Source: JAOUGY01 sp050329955 (lineage in GTDB: Bacteria; Actinomycetota; Acidimicrobiia; Spongiisociales; ZC4RG35). From it: a stretch of DNA of 13,328 nt. The DNA is taken from assembly GCA_050329955.1 (NCBI GenBank), contig JBHJOH010000237.1:1-13328 (forward strand). Direction: 5' to 3'. A program made the translations under genes and the position numbers. Positions 6,857-12,614 of this stretch are shown in pieces (the stretch's first letter is position 1; the number at the start of each line of letters is the position of its first letter). A model generated the notes under the pieces. It was not told where the DNA came from and searched no databases. It saw nothing but the letters and a program-made list of their open reading frames with translations.

Positions 6857-7945
6857 TCATCCCACCAGGAGCGGTACCTCGACCTCCTGATACGCCAGGC
6901 CTCCGTGATAGCCCACGAGCCGCTTGTCGAATCCCTTCGGCAGGATCACCTTGCCTTCGGGGGCTGCCAGCACCGCAGCTGGGAGCCGCGACTCCAGCTC
7001 GGGGTGACGGTCCCCCGGCCAGAGCACATCACCATCGGACACCCAATGGGCGCTAACACCGAGTTGGCCGGCAAGATCGCCAATCAGCCCGGTGTCGCCG
7101 CGCACGAACACCATCCGGGCATCACCGTAGAAGGTGAGCTCGGAGAACCCCGGGTCGCGGATCAGGAGCTTGTCACCGGGGCCGTAGTCGAGGTGGCCGT
7201 GGTCGGCGCTGCCGACCATCACCACCCCGGGCTTGAGCCGGGCCCGCAACTGGGCCCATGCCGTGTCGACCAGTCCGATCGCCGCCCGGTACTCGGCCGA
7301 GACCTGACCCCATACGTGGGCGGCGAAGTCGACCTGATTGAAGTAGGCGAATACGAGGCGGCCCGGTTCCCGCGCCAACACCGCCGTCGCTTCCACCGCC
7401 TCTTCGACACCGTGCACCCCCTCGAACCGGCAACCCCGGTAGATGGCGCGGGTGAGCGGCGACTGGGCGAACTCGGCGGGCTGCACCGTGATCGGCTCGA
7501 TACCGGCGGCACGCAGCCGTTCCCACGTGTTGGGGCCGGGCAGGAACGCATCGGTGGGATGGTCGAAAGGAGCGCCCGCCGGAGTGACCCACTTCAGGAC
7601 GTTGACGACGGCGCCATCGAGCACCATGAGGTGACCGATCATGCCGTGCTCTGCCGGCATGCGCCCCGTCGAGATGGTGGCGAGACTGACGGTGGTGGTG
7701 GTCGGAAAGGGAGCGGCAACGATTCCCCGGGCGGAGGCCCGCAGCGAGCGGGCCGCGGCGTGGTCCAGTTGATGGTTGCCCAGCCCGTCGAACAGCACGA
7801 ACACGTAGCTGGAGGCGTCGGGGACGGCGTCGGCCAGATCCGCCGACAGACCCGGCCCCGGCGCCTGCCCGCTCAGGCGAAGCTCCAACTCGTTGATCAG
7901 GTCCACCAGACGGCGTCCCGGCACGAATGGAAGCATGAGCGACAT
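6857..7945 (-). CDS. Alkaline phosphatase superfamily / type I phosphodiesterase-nucleotide pyrophosphatase family protein
   Basis: This 362-residue protein shows the metal-binding layout of the nucleotide pyrophosphatase/phosphodiesterase branch: Asp53 in VLFDGLG, the nucleophile region PTTTTVSLATISTG (81-94, probable Thr84 or Thr85), Asp206 and His210 in QVDFAAH, Asp248 and His249 in SADHGH, and His347 in GYHGG. These enzymes use two metal ions to hydrolyse phosphodiester or phosphomonoester bonds. No signal peptide or transmembrane helix is apparent, so it is likely cytoplasmic. The start is ATG at 7945 with AAGG about seven bases upstream; ATG at 7936 is an alternative. The substrate cannot be told from sequence. 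The zinc-ribbon membrane gene follows 22 bases downstream. Confidence 0.87.
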   Translation of the reverse strand: MSLMLPFVPGRRLVDLINELELRLSGQAPGPGLSADLADAVPDASSYVFVLFDGLGNHQLDHAAARSLRASARGIVAAPFPTTTTVSLATISTGRMPAEHGMIGHLMVLDGAVVNVLKWVTPAGAPFDHPTDAFLPGPNTWERLRAAGIEPITVQPAEFAQSPLTRAIYRGCRFEGVHGVEEAVEATAVLAREPGRLVFAYFNQVDFAAHVWGQVSAEYRAAIGLVDTAWAQLRARLKPGVVMVGSADHGHLDYGPGDKLLIRDPGFSELTFYGDARMVFVRGDTGLIGDLAGQLGVSAHWVSDGDVLWPGDRHPELESRLPAAVLAAPEGKVILPKGFDKRLVGYHGGLAYQEVEVPLLVG

Positions 7946-8275
7946 CCCGAAACCTTAGGGGCGCGCGGATCGTGGGCGAACAGTCAACAGGCTCAGCAGC
8001 CACAGCCTGTCGTGCCGGTCTGGAGCTCGGATTCGAGGGCCTCTAGTAGACTCAGGCTTGCATCGCCGCCCTGGTCATGCCGACGGTCTCCGCACGGCCG
8101 ATGTCCATGCTCGTTACCCGAGATCTCTGATGACACCACAAGCCGCACCAACCATCCGAGCGCCGCGAGGCCCGAGAGGCCCTCGACCGGGCCACCGTGC
8201 GTCATCGGTGTTGCAAGCACCGCCGAAATGTCCTGTCGCGCAGTCGGCCCCCGGATCTGCTCGACTCACACCGGC
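7946..8275. other. Divergent intergenic region with a small inverted repeat
   Basis: These 330 bases separate the divergent phosphodiesterase and 7TM genes. I see no RNA gene and no convincing small protein. A perfect 7-base inverted repeat, ACAGGCT (7987-7993) and AGCCTGT (8004-8010) with a 10-base loop, lies about 42 bases upstream of the phosphodiesterase start and could be an operator or hairpin. A TTGACT word on the minus strand (7982-7987) resembles a -35 element, but no -10 sits at normal spacing. A second imperfect GC-rich palindrome occurs near 8163-8182. No clear ribosome binding site precedes either start on the plus side. Confidence 0.5.
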
Positions 8276-9400
8276 ATGAACAGCGGCCTGAATACAGCCC
8301 TGGCAATCATCGCCGGCATGGCCGCCACCGGCTTCACCATCGACCTGGCGCTCGACGCCGCCCGCAGGCCGCGCCCGCATGTTCGTGCCTACGCCGCCGG
8401 GATGGCGGCCTTTGCCATCGCCACCTGGGCCTTGGCATTCGGCGTTCTCACCGGGTGGACGCCGACCAGCTACCGGATCTTCTTTCTGTTCGGGACCGTC
8501 GTCAACGTCATGCTGCTGGCGGTGGGGTCGATGTTCCTGGTGGTCGGCAGACGGGCGGGACACGCCTTCTTCATCTTCACCGGCGCCATCACCGCCATGG
8601 CCACCACTCTCATCACAACCGTGCCGTTCGTGAAGGACCTGCCCGACGCCGGCATTCCCGACGACATGTGGGGTGCCGAGATCGCCTTCGGGCCGAAGCT
8701 GCTCGCCGTGATCGGTGGAGCGGTGGGCGGCACCACCATCATCGTGCTCGGCCTGGTCAGCCTCTTCCGGTTCTGGAGGAAAAATCGAAAGATCGTGGCG
8801 GGCAACGCCCTCATCGTGCTCGGAACGATGGCGGCATCATCAGGGGGAAGCCAACTCGGTTTCCTCGACGAGACCACCACCTTCGAGCTGTCGCTGATGC
8901 TGGCGGCGGTGCTGATCTGGGCCGGGTACCGGGTGACGCGTGGTGCCCGCATCCAGGCGACCCCGCCTCCCATCATCGTGCTCGCCGGGCCCTCGATCGA
9001 GAGTCCCGAACGCGCTCACGCCGAGCTGATGATCTCGCAGATCGAACGGGCCGGGTACACGGTGATCTGCCCCGCCCGGGACATCGAGGACTGGGGCAAC
9101 GTCGGATACTCACCCCAGGAAGCCATGGCACACACCAAGCGGGCGATCGACTCCGCCAAGGCGGTGGTGGTGGACCTCCACCACGGCTACGGCGTGGTGG
9201 CAGCCGGCTACGCCTACGCCGTGGGGGTTCCGGTGCTCATGGCATCCCCCGAGGGGACCAGGGTCCCACGACCGTTGCAAGGGGTTGCGGTGGGCGAGGT
9301 GTACTACCGGTCGATCGAGGACGTAGTGTCGCGGTTGGCCGAGCTGGTGGAGCCGGGCACACCGGTGGGGCTGGCACCTTTGCCCGAGCCCGTCGCCTGA
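8276..9400 (+). CDS. Seven-helix membrane protein with C-terminal nucleoside deoxyribosyltransferase-like domain
   Basis: This 374-residue protein has seven hydrophobic helices (about 5-26, 37-58, 67-90, 96-118, 139-165, 173-195, 203-221). Positive charges (RRPRPHVR, GRRAGH, RFWRKNRK) place the N-terminus outside and the C-terminal domain in the cytoplasm. Residues about 232-358 resemble the nucleoside 2-deoxyribosyltransferase/SLOG-type Rossmann-like fold: IIVLAGPSIESPERAHAEL, a middle helix SAKAVVVDLHHGYG, then AAGYAYAVGVPVLMASPEG. The catalytic Glu expected in the family's ExGxA motif is replaced by Ala309, so binding of a nucleotide-like ligand seems likelier than hydrolysis. I chose ATG 8276 because the helix follows directly; the same frame is open far upstream as a shadow of the minus-strand genes. 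Function unknown. Confidence 0.85.
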   Translation: MNSGLNTALAIIAGMAATGFTIDLALDAARRPRPHVRAYAAGMAAFAIATWALAFGVLTGWTPTSYRIFFLFGTVVNVMLLAVGSMFLVVGRRAGHAFFIFTGAITAMATTLITTVPFVKDLPDAGIPDDMWGAEIAFGPKLLAVIGGAVGGTTIIVLGLVSLFRFWRKNRKIVAGNALIVLGTMAASSGGSQLGFLDETTTFELSLMLAAVLIWAGYRVTRGARIQATPPPIIVLAGPSIESPERAHAELMISQIERAGYTVICPARDIEDWGNVGYSPQEAMAHTKRAIDSAKAVVVDLHHGYGVVAAGYAYAVGVPVLMASPEGTRVPRPLQGVAVGEVYYRSIEDVVSRLAELVEPGTPVGLAPLPEPVA

Positions 9401-9738
9401 GCCCAGCGCAGCGCCCACGCCGACAGCGCCAACCACACCACGGCGAGGGCGGTGTGCACCAAACGGAATCCGGTGGTGTTGGGTTCGGTCCACACCATGA
9501 ACAACGAACGCGCCCAGATGGGAATCGTCCACAGCGCGAACACGATCGCCATGGGACGCGCCCCTTTCCCGATGATCAGCGCCAGCCCGGCCACGAGGCC
9601 GATCACGAACGACCCGCCGATCCGCGCCCACGACCACAGGTCGTCGGCGTCGACATCGGTGAGGAGGCTGAGCCGGCCACCCCAGCTGATGGCGGTCCAG
9701 ACGAGGATGACCCATCCGAGGCTACGACGTGACATCAT
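9304..9738 (-). CDS. Small four-helix membrane protein, unknown function
   Basis: I do not recognise this 144-residue protein. It has four hydrophobic helices (about 8-26, 40-58, 62-82 and 93-113) with short loops, followed by a hydrophilic Ser/Gly/Thr-rich tail (114-144). The tail and stop codon lie antisense to the end of the 7TM gene: the two coding regions overlap tail to tail by 97 bases. Two adjacent ATG codons (9738 and 9735) are possible starts, only 6 bases from the divergent mobA start, and no ribosome binding site is visible. The helix pattern and GC-rich third positions support a real gene; the exact C-terminus is the weakest part. Confidence 0.7.
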   Translation of the reverse strand: MMSRRSLGWVILVWTAISWGGRLSLLTDVDADDLWSWARIGGSFVIGLVAGLALIIGKGARPMAIVFALWTIPIWARSLFMVWTEPNTTGFRLVHTALAVVWLALSAWALRWAQATGSGKGASPTGVPGSTSSANRDTTSSIDR

Positions 9739-9744
9739 GCGACC

Positions 9745-10359
9745 ATGGTACGACCGATCGGCGTGTTGCTGGCAGGCGGGGCCTCCACTCGGATGGGGAC
9801 GGACAAGGCGACCGTCGAGCTGGCCGGGAGGCCGATGTCGGCCTGGGTGCTCGAGGCGCTGGCGGCCGTGTGCGAAGACGTGCTGGTGGCCGGACGCCCC
9901 GAGGGCCTGGACTCGGTGCGCGGGATCGCTGACCCGGTAGCCGACCGTCGGGGCCCGCTGTCGGGGCTGGTGGGCGCCCTCGAACAGGGCGGCTCGTCAC
10001 CAGTCTTGCTGGTGGCCACCGATCAACCCTGGGTTCGGGTCGACACGCTGCGCCACCTGGTCGAGCTGTCCGGTGAGCTCCCGGTGGTCCCGATCGATCA
10101 CGATGGCACCCGCCAGAGCACGTGTGCGGTGTTCCCGCCCGGGATCCTGTCGGTAGCGCTCGACGAGCTGTTGGCGGGCGGGTCTATCCAGAGCGTGCTC
10201 GACCGGACGGCGTTCGTCCCGGTGGAGGAGGACACGTGGCGCAGCTGGGGTGAGGACGGGCGCTCCTGGTTCAGCGCCGACACCCCCGACGCCGCCGCCG
10301 CCGGACTCGCCCGTTTCGGCCCACCCCGACCGCCATCTGGGGACAAAAACGACGCGTGA
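9745..10359 (+). CDS. mobA: MobA-like NTP transferase (molybdenum cofactor guanylyltransferase family)
   Basis: This 204-residue protein belongs to the MobA-like nucleotidyltransferases, which in the type enzyme attach GMP to molybdopterin. The nucleotide-binding signature LLAGGASTRMGTDKA spans residues 8-22, RRGPLSGL lies at 68-75, and the metal-binding motif usually written DxP is TDQP at 92-95. Length is close to typical MobA (about 195). Related activities in the same fold, such as CofC or other sugar or cofactor nucleotidyltransferases, cannot be excluded. ATG 9745 is needed because the nucleotide-binding strand begins four residues later. There is no ribosome binding site, so a leaderless transcript is plausible. 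The last residues (GDKNDA) and stop are encoded by a palindromic element. Confidence 0.85.
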   Translation: MVRPIGVLLAGGASTRMGTDKATVELAGRPMSAWVLEALAAVCEDVLVAGRPEGLDSVRGIADPVADRRGPLSGLVGALEQGGSSPVLLVATDQPWVRVDTLRHLVELSGELPVVPIDHDGTRQSTCAVFPPGILSVALDELLAGGSIQSVLDRTAFVPVEEDTWRSWGEDGRSWFSADTPDAAAAGLARFGPPRPPSGDKNDA

Positions 10360-10379
10360 GCGGTCGATTCTGTCCCCAG
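10337..10379. repeat. 43-base imperfect palindrome over the mobA stop codon
   Basis: The outer arms CTGGGGACA (10337-10345) and TGTCCCCAG (10371-10379) are perfectly complementary. Extending inward, the left arm continues AAAACGAC and the right arm, read on the other strand, GAATCGAC, so similarity runs about 17 bases with two mismatches before the centre. The mobA stop (10357-10359) is near the centre. There is no T-run after it, so an intrinsic terminator is less likely than a REP-like dispersed palindrome, though it could still act as one. Confidence 0.75.
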
Positions 10380-10389
10380 TTGGGATCGG

Positions 10390-10815
10390 ATGGAACCGAA
10401 TCGTCGCCAACGGGCTTTGTTGACCGATGACCGAGCCGACGACCAGTCTCCGGCCGACCCCCAGCGCATCGCATTCTCGCCGCTCGGGTTCGTCGGTGAC
10501 ATCCTCAGCGACGGCGTGTTCAACGGGCTCGTCTCTACTGCGCGGTCTCAAGAGTCCGGATGCGGCGTTAGCGACAATGGAGGGTTCAGCGGCGGCGGAT
10601 CACTCGCCGCACCGGGCCTCATTGCGCACTACGTGCTCATACTGCTTCCTGAAGGCGTCGCCGTCGTGGCCTGGAGCGCCGATGGCGAGCCGCTCGGGTG
10701 GAGTCGGCCGCGCGGCGGGGTCGCCGCCATCGCGTTCCGGTCGCCCGGCGAGGGCGCCCAGATCGGATTCGAGTTCTACGACGCAGAGGGTGACGTGGTG
10801 TCCGATCGTGACTGA
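10390..10815 (+). CDS. Hypothetical protein, 141 residues
   Basis: I do not recognise this protein. The N-terminal third is charged and probably flexible (EPNRRQRALLTDDRADDQ), and a Gly/Ser-rich stretch lies around 57-72. From about residue 74 to the end there is a compact domain with alternating hydrophobic residues (LIAHYVLILLPEGVAVVAW, then GGVAAIAF and IGFEFYDAEGDVV), consistent with a small beta-rich fold. It has no membrane helix or signal peptide. The ATG at 10390 starts 30 bases after the mobA stop and 10 bases after the palindrome, so it may be co-transcribed with mobA. GC-rich third positions in the second half support coding; the first half is less certain. Confidence 0.65.
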   Translation: MEPNRRQRALLTDDRADDQSPADPQRIAFSPLGFVGDILSDGVFNGLVSTARSQESGCGVSDNGGFSGGGSLAAPGLIAHYVLILLPEGVAVVAWSADGEPLGWSRPRGGVAAIAFRSPGEGAQIGFEFYDAEGDVVSDRD

Positions 10816-10855
10816 GTTGCCGGGCCGTTCGAGCCGTCGATGATCAGGGCACGGG

Positions 10856-11269
10856 TCAGTCGACAGTGCCCGGCGGCACTACCCATTGGCACGGCTGCCC
10901 GGTGACCGAGGCGATCAGGTCGAAGTCGGCGTCGTAGTGCAGCACCGTGTACCCGGCTTGTTCCGCTGCGGCCGCGACCAGGAGATCTGGGATCTTGCGA
11001 CCCCGCTGACTGATGGCTGCCAGCATGCGTTGCACCTGGCGAGCTCGGTGCATGTGCACGGCACTCGTTTCCACGAGTTCGAAGGCGTCCATGGCCGCAA
11101 CGAGATCGTCCCATTCGGCGGCGTTGCGGGCCGAGTACCCGATCTCGAGGTCGCTGATACCAGCGCGGGCAGCGTGCCCGACAACCGCCAGCGGCTCCAC
11201 CACGGCCCGCACTGACGGTGCCCGGAGTCGGGTGAGAACGCTGGTATCGAGGAGATGGCTCACCGCCAC
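10856..11269 (-). CDS. vapC: VapC-family PIN-domain toxin
   Basis: This 137-residue PIN-domain protein has the acidic residues that bind metal in VapC ribonucleases: Asp8 (LLDTSVLTRL), Glu42 (SDLEIGYSAR), Asp95 (IPDLLVAAAAE), and Asp113 and Asp117 in HYDADFDLIA. VapC toxins cleave RNA, often specific tRNAs, when released from their antitoxin. Nothing is truncated. The start is GTG at 11269 (GTG at 11263 is also possible), overlapping the antitoxin end by 10 bases, which fits coupled translation. It ends 40 bases from the convergent hypothetical gene. Confidence 0.92.
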   Translation of the reverse strand: MAVSHLLDTSVLTRLRAPSVRAVVEPLAVVGHAARAGISDLEIGYSARNAAEWDDLVAAMDAFELVETSAVHMHRARQVQRMLAAISQRGRKIPDLLVAAAAEQAGYTVLHYDADFDLIASVTGQPCQWVVPPGTVD

Positions 11270-11454
11270 GCCTCGGCCCGGTCGACGAGGTCGGCCCGGG
11301 CCAGCACATCCAACGCGTCGGTGACCCGAGGATTTCGTCCTGCTGCAGCAGCACGGAGTGCTTCGTTGACGGTGTCCTTGATCGTGCCCGTGCCCAGCTC
11401 GGCGCGAGCAGCGCTCAGGGCTCGTTCATCGATGTCGACGAGGTGCTTGGCCAT
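11260..11454 (-). CDS. vapB: VapB-family antitoxin
   Basis: This 64-residue protein precedes and overlaps vapC in the standard antitoxin-toxin order. The N-terminal half (MAKHLVDIDERALSAA, then LGTGTIKDTVNEALRAA) is typical of actinobacterial VapB proteins with a short DNA-binding region; the C-terminal half (RVTDALDVLARADLVDRAEAWR) would wrap the toxin. The ATG at 11454 lies 7 bases after a good -10 element, so the mRNA is probably leaderless. Transcription is expected to be repressed by the VapBC complex at the adjacent quasi-palindrome. Confidence 0.9.
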   Translation of the reverse strand: MAKHLVDIDERALSAARAELGTGTIKDTVNEALRAAAAGRNPRVTDALDVLARADLVDRAEAWR

Positions 11455-11461
11455 GCCGACC

Positions 11462-11490
11462 AGTATATAGCGACAGTGTGCCGTATATCC
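11462..11490 (-). promoter_or_regulatory. vapB: vapBC promoter -10 and candidate operator
   Basis: On the minus strand TATACT (11462-11467) is a five-of-six -10 element ending 7 bases before the vapB ATG, placing the transcription start at or beside the start codon. It is embedded in a quasi-palindrome whose half-sites share ATATA and ACA words (about 11463-11475 and 11477-11489), a reasonable site for VapBC autorepression. No good -35 is visible. Confidence 0.55.
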
Positions 11491-11830
11491 AGATCCATGG
11501 GCGAGCGGCTTACCCGCCGATGTAGCTCATCTCAGCGGTGGGTTCTCGTCGTTTCACGTTGGTGCTGGAAATATGCTCTGACCTGGGGAAACGCGAATTG
11601 CGGGCTTGGCATTGGTGCCGGTTCTCTTGCGTGGTTTTCCGTCCTCCGGCGGAATGTCCGCGGAACGGGAGAAACGGCCATCTCGTCGATGAGGAGCAGC
11701 GAGTGCCTGCACCAGTACGCGCTCTCGACCACGACCCGCGCCACTCACGGTGGCAACCCAATATCTGGGAACACACCCATATTGCCGGATCCCGGGCGCC
11801 AGTAAGTGCGCGATAACGCCCACGGATGTG
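11491..11830. other. Lower-GC stretch with no convincing gene
   Basis: About 340 bases between the vapBC promoter and the CBM-like fragment. By eye it is less GC-rich than its neighbours (A/T-rich words such as GAAATATG and GGTTTTCC). Open frames exist on both strands, including the tail of the frame that runs on from the CBM-like fragment, but none shows a domain or consistent codon bias. A short inverted repeat, CAATAT/ATATTG (about 11758-11783), is the only structure I noticed. It may be a decayed gene or insertion remnant. Confidence 0.4.
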
Positions 11831-11834
11831 AGTG

Positions 11835-12174
11835 ATCTGGACGGGTCCGCGGAGGTTGAGCTTCCCGGGTCGTCGTCGGAGTGGACCTCGAACACCGTGT
11901 CAGGATTCGCCGCATCCACGGTCCACCCAGCGAGGAATCCCTGCTCGAACGCCAAGTTCGCGGCGATACCGGTTGGTTGCAGGACGGCATCGTCGAACTG
12001 GACGGTGGCCGATTCCCCGGTCTGGTAGCCCTCGAGCATGAGACGGTAGGTGACGGTGATGGTTGTCGGCACGAACGACGCCTCGAGAGGGTGCCACTGC
12101 CCGTCCTAGTTCAGGGTGAGTGAGTCCCGTGCCAGTGCCTCGTCGTTGCTGTCGGCGACCTCCAACGCCATCAT
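11835..12174 (-). pseudogene. Decayed fragment of a CBM-like repeat protein
   Basis: Translated on the minus strand, 12174 to about 11840 reads as the second half of one carbohydrate-binding-module-like repeat and the start of the next (ALEVADSNDEALARDSLTLN, then DGQWHPLEASFVPTT, LEGYQTGESATVQFDD and NLAFEQGFLAGWTVD). It is interrupted by an in-frame TAG at 12106-12108 and loses similarity after VFEVHSDDDPG. Positions 11875-12105 align without gaps to 13087-13317 with about 21 differences over 231 bases by my hand count. It lacks a start, a signal peptide and its C-terminal part, so I call it a duplicated remnant. An ATG-less continuation from GTG 12072 could still give a 172-residue product with an unrelated tail. 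Confidence 0.75.
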
Positions 12175-12177
12175 GGT

Positions 12178-12522
12178 TCAGGGTTCGGTGAGGATCCAGG
12201 GGTCGCCGGCGCAGAGCCGTTCGGTTCGGCGGGCGAATTCGGTGCCGTCCTCGGTCCGTACCACGAAATCCTCGTCTACACACTCGGCACGGTCGACGTA
12301 TTCGTTCCCCGGGCGCAGCCGGGTGAGTTCCTGTTCGGTGCCTTCTGGGATGTCACCGGCTCCTGCCCCGACGAGGCGGTACAGAGTGAGGGTCTGGTCG
12401 GTTTCGTTGCGGATGGTCGGTACCTCCGACCGGTACTCACACCCCGACAGTCCGAACATCAATACCAGGCCCAGCAGCGACACCACGACGCGACTTGATG
12501 GCCTCGCCGTGCGAGGGGTCAC
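12178..12522 (-). CDS. Small secreted lipoprotein, unknown function
   Basis: From GTG at 12522 this gives 114 residues with a classical lipoprotein signal: Arg-containing n-region (residues 1-11), hydrophobic VVVSLLGLVLMFG, and lipobox LSGC with the lipidated Cys28. The mature part (29-114) is acidic, has Cys81 and Cys104 that could form a disulfide, and contains RNETDQTLTLYRL, a short beta-type segment. The family is not recognised. The same frame is open back to the CBM-like gene, but an upstream start would bury the signal peptide, so GTG 12522 is preferred. That GTG overlaps the stop of a 31-codon ORF by four bases (GTGA). The decayed CBM fragment starts 4 bases downstream of its stop. 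Confidence 0.75.
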   Translation of the reverse strand: MTPRTARPSSRVVVSLLGLVLMFGLSGCEYRSEVPTIRNETDQTLTLYRLVGAGAGDIPEGTEQELTRLRPGNEYVDRAECVDEDFVVRTEDGTEFARRTERLCAGDPWILTEP

Positions 12523-12614
12523 TTGCCCGCCCGGCCGGTGACGACGTCGGAGGACGCCTCGTTGAGGGCAGGCTGTGGGTCCTGATCGCGTCCGGGTGGT
12601 TGGTTCTGGTTCAT
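12519..12614 (-). CDS. Candidate 31-residue small ORF upstream of the lipoprotein
   Basis: ATG at 12614 opens a short frame encoding a hydrophilic peptide (begins MNQNQPPGRDQDPQ, ends GRAGK). GAAAGG lies five bases upstream of the ATG, a good ribosome binding site, and the TGA overlaps the lipoprotein GTG by four bases, which suggests it couples translation into that gene. It has no domain and no Cys. It is too short to judge from codon use, so it could be a leader peptide or chance. Confidence 0.4.
   Translation of the reverse strand: MNQNQPPGRDQDPQPALNEASSDVVTGRAGK

Noticed and set aside
7993..8220. 75-codon minus-strand frame ending in TGTTGCGC, which resembles a Cys-rich peptide precursor tail
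   Set aside because: No ribosome binding site, no leader-like pattern, no modification enzymes nearby, and two consecutive rare CTA codons; it is best explained as intergenic sequence.
6509..8275. Long plus-strand open frame upstream of the 7TM gene, which would give a 963-residue protein
   Set aside because: It is antisense to the phosphodiesterase and zinc-ribbon genes, whose motifs are intact; the region lacks any domain and arises from GC-rich codon bias.
10810..10874. Inverted words (GACTGA/TCAGTC and GCCGGGC/GCCCGGC) between the convergent hypothetical gene and vapC, considered as a bidirectional terminator
   Set aside because: The arms are short, far apart (40 bases or more) and not nested in a consistent stem; no T-run follows.
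11505..11590. GATGTAGCTCA followed by GGGTTC, reminiscent of a tRNA
   Set aside because: The D-stem does not close (GCTC has no GAGC partner at the right place) and no anticodon or T-stem can be drawn.
11510..11805. Open frames in the low-GC gap considered as a transposase remnant
   Set aside because: None contains a recognisable DDE, HTH or Y1 motif, and no terminal inverted repeats or target duplications are visible.
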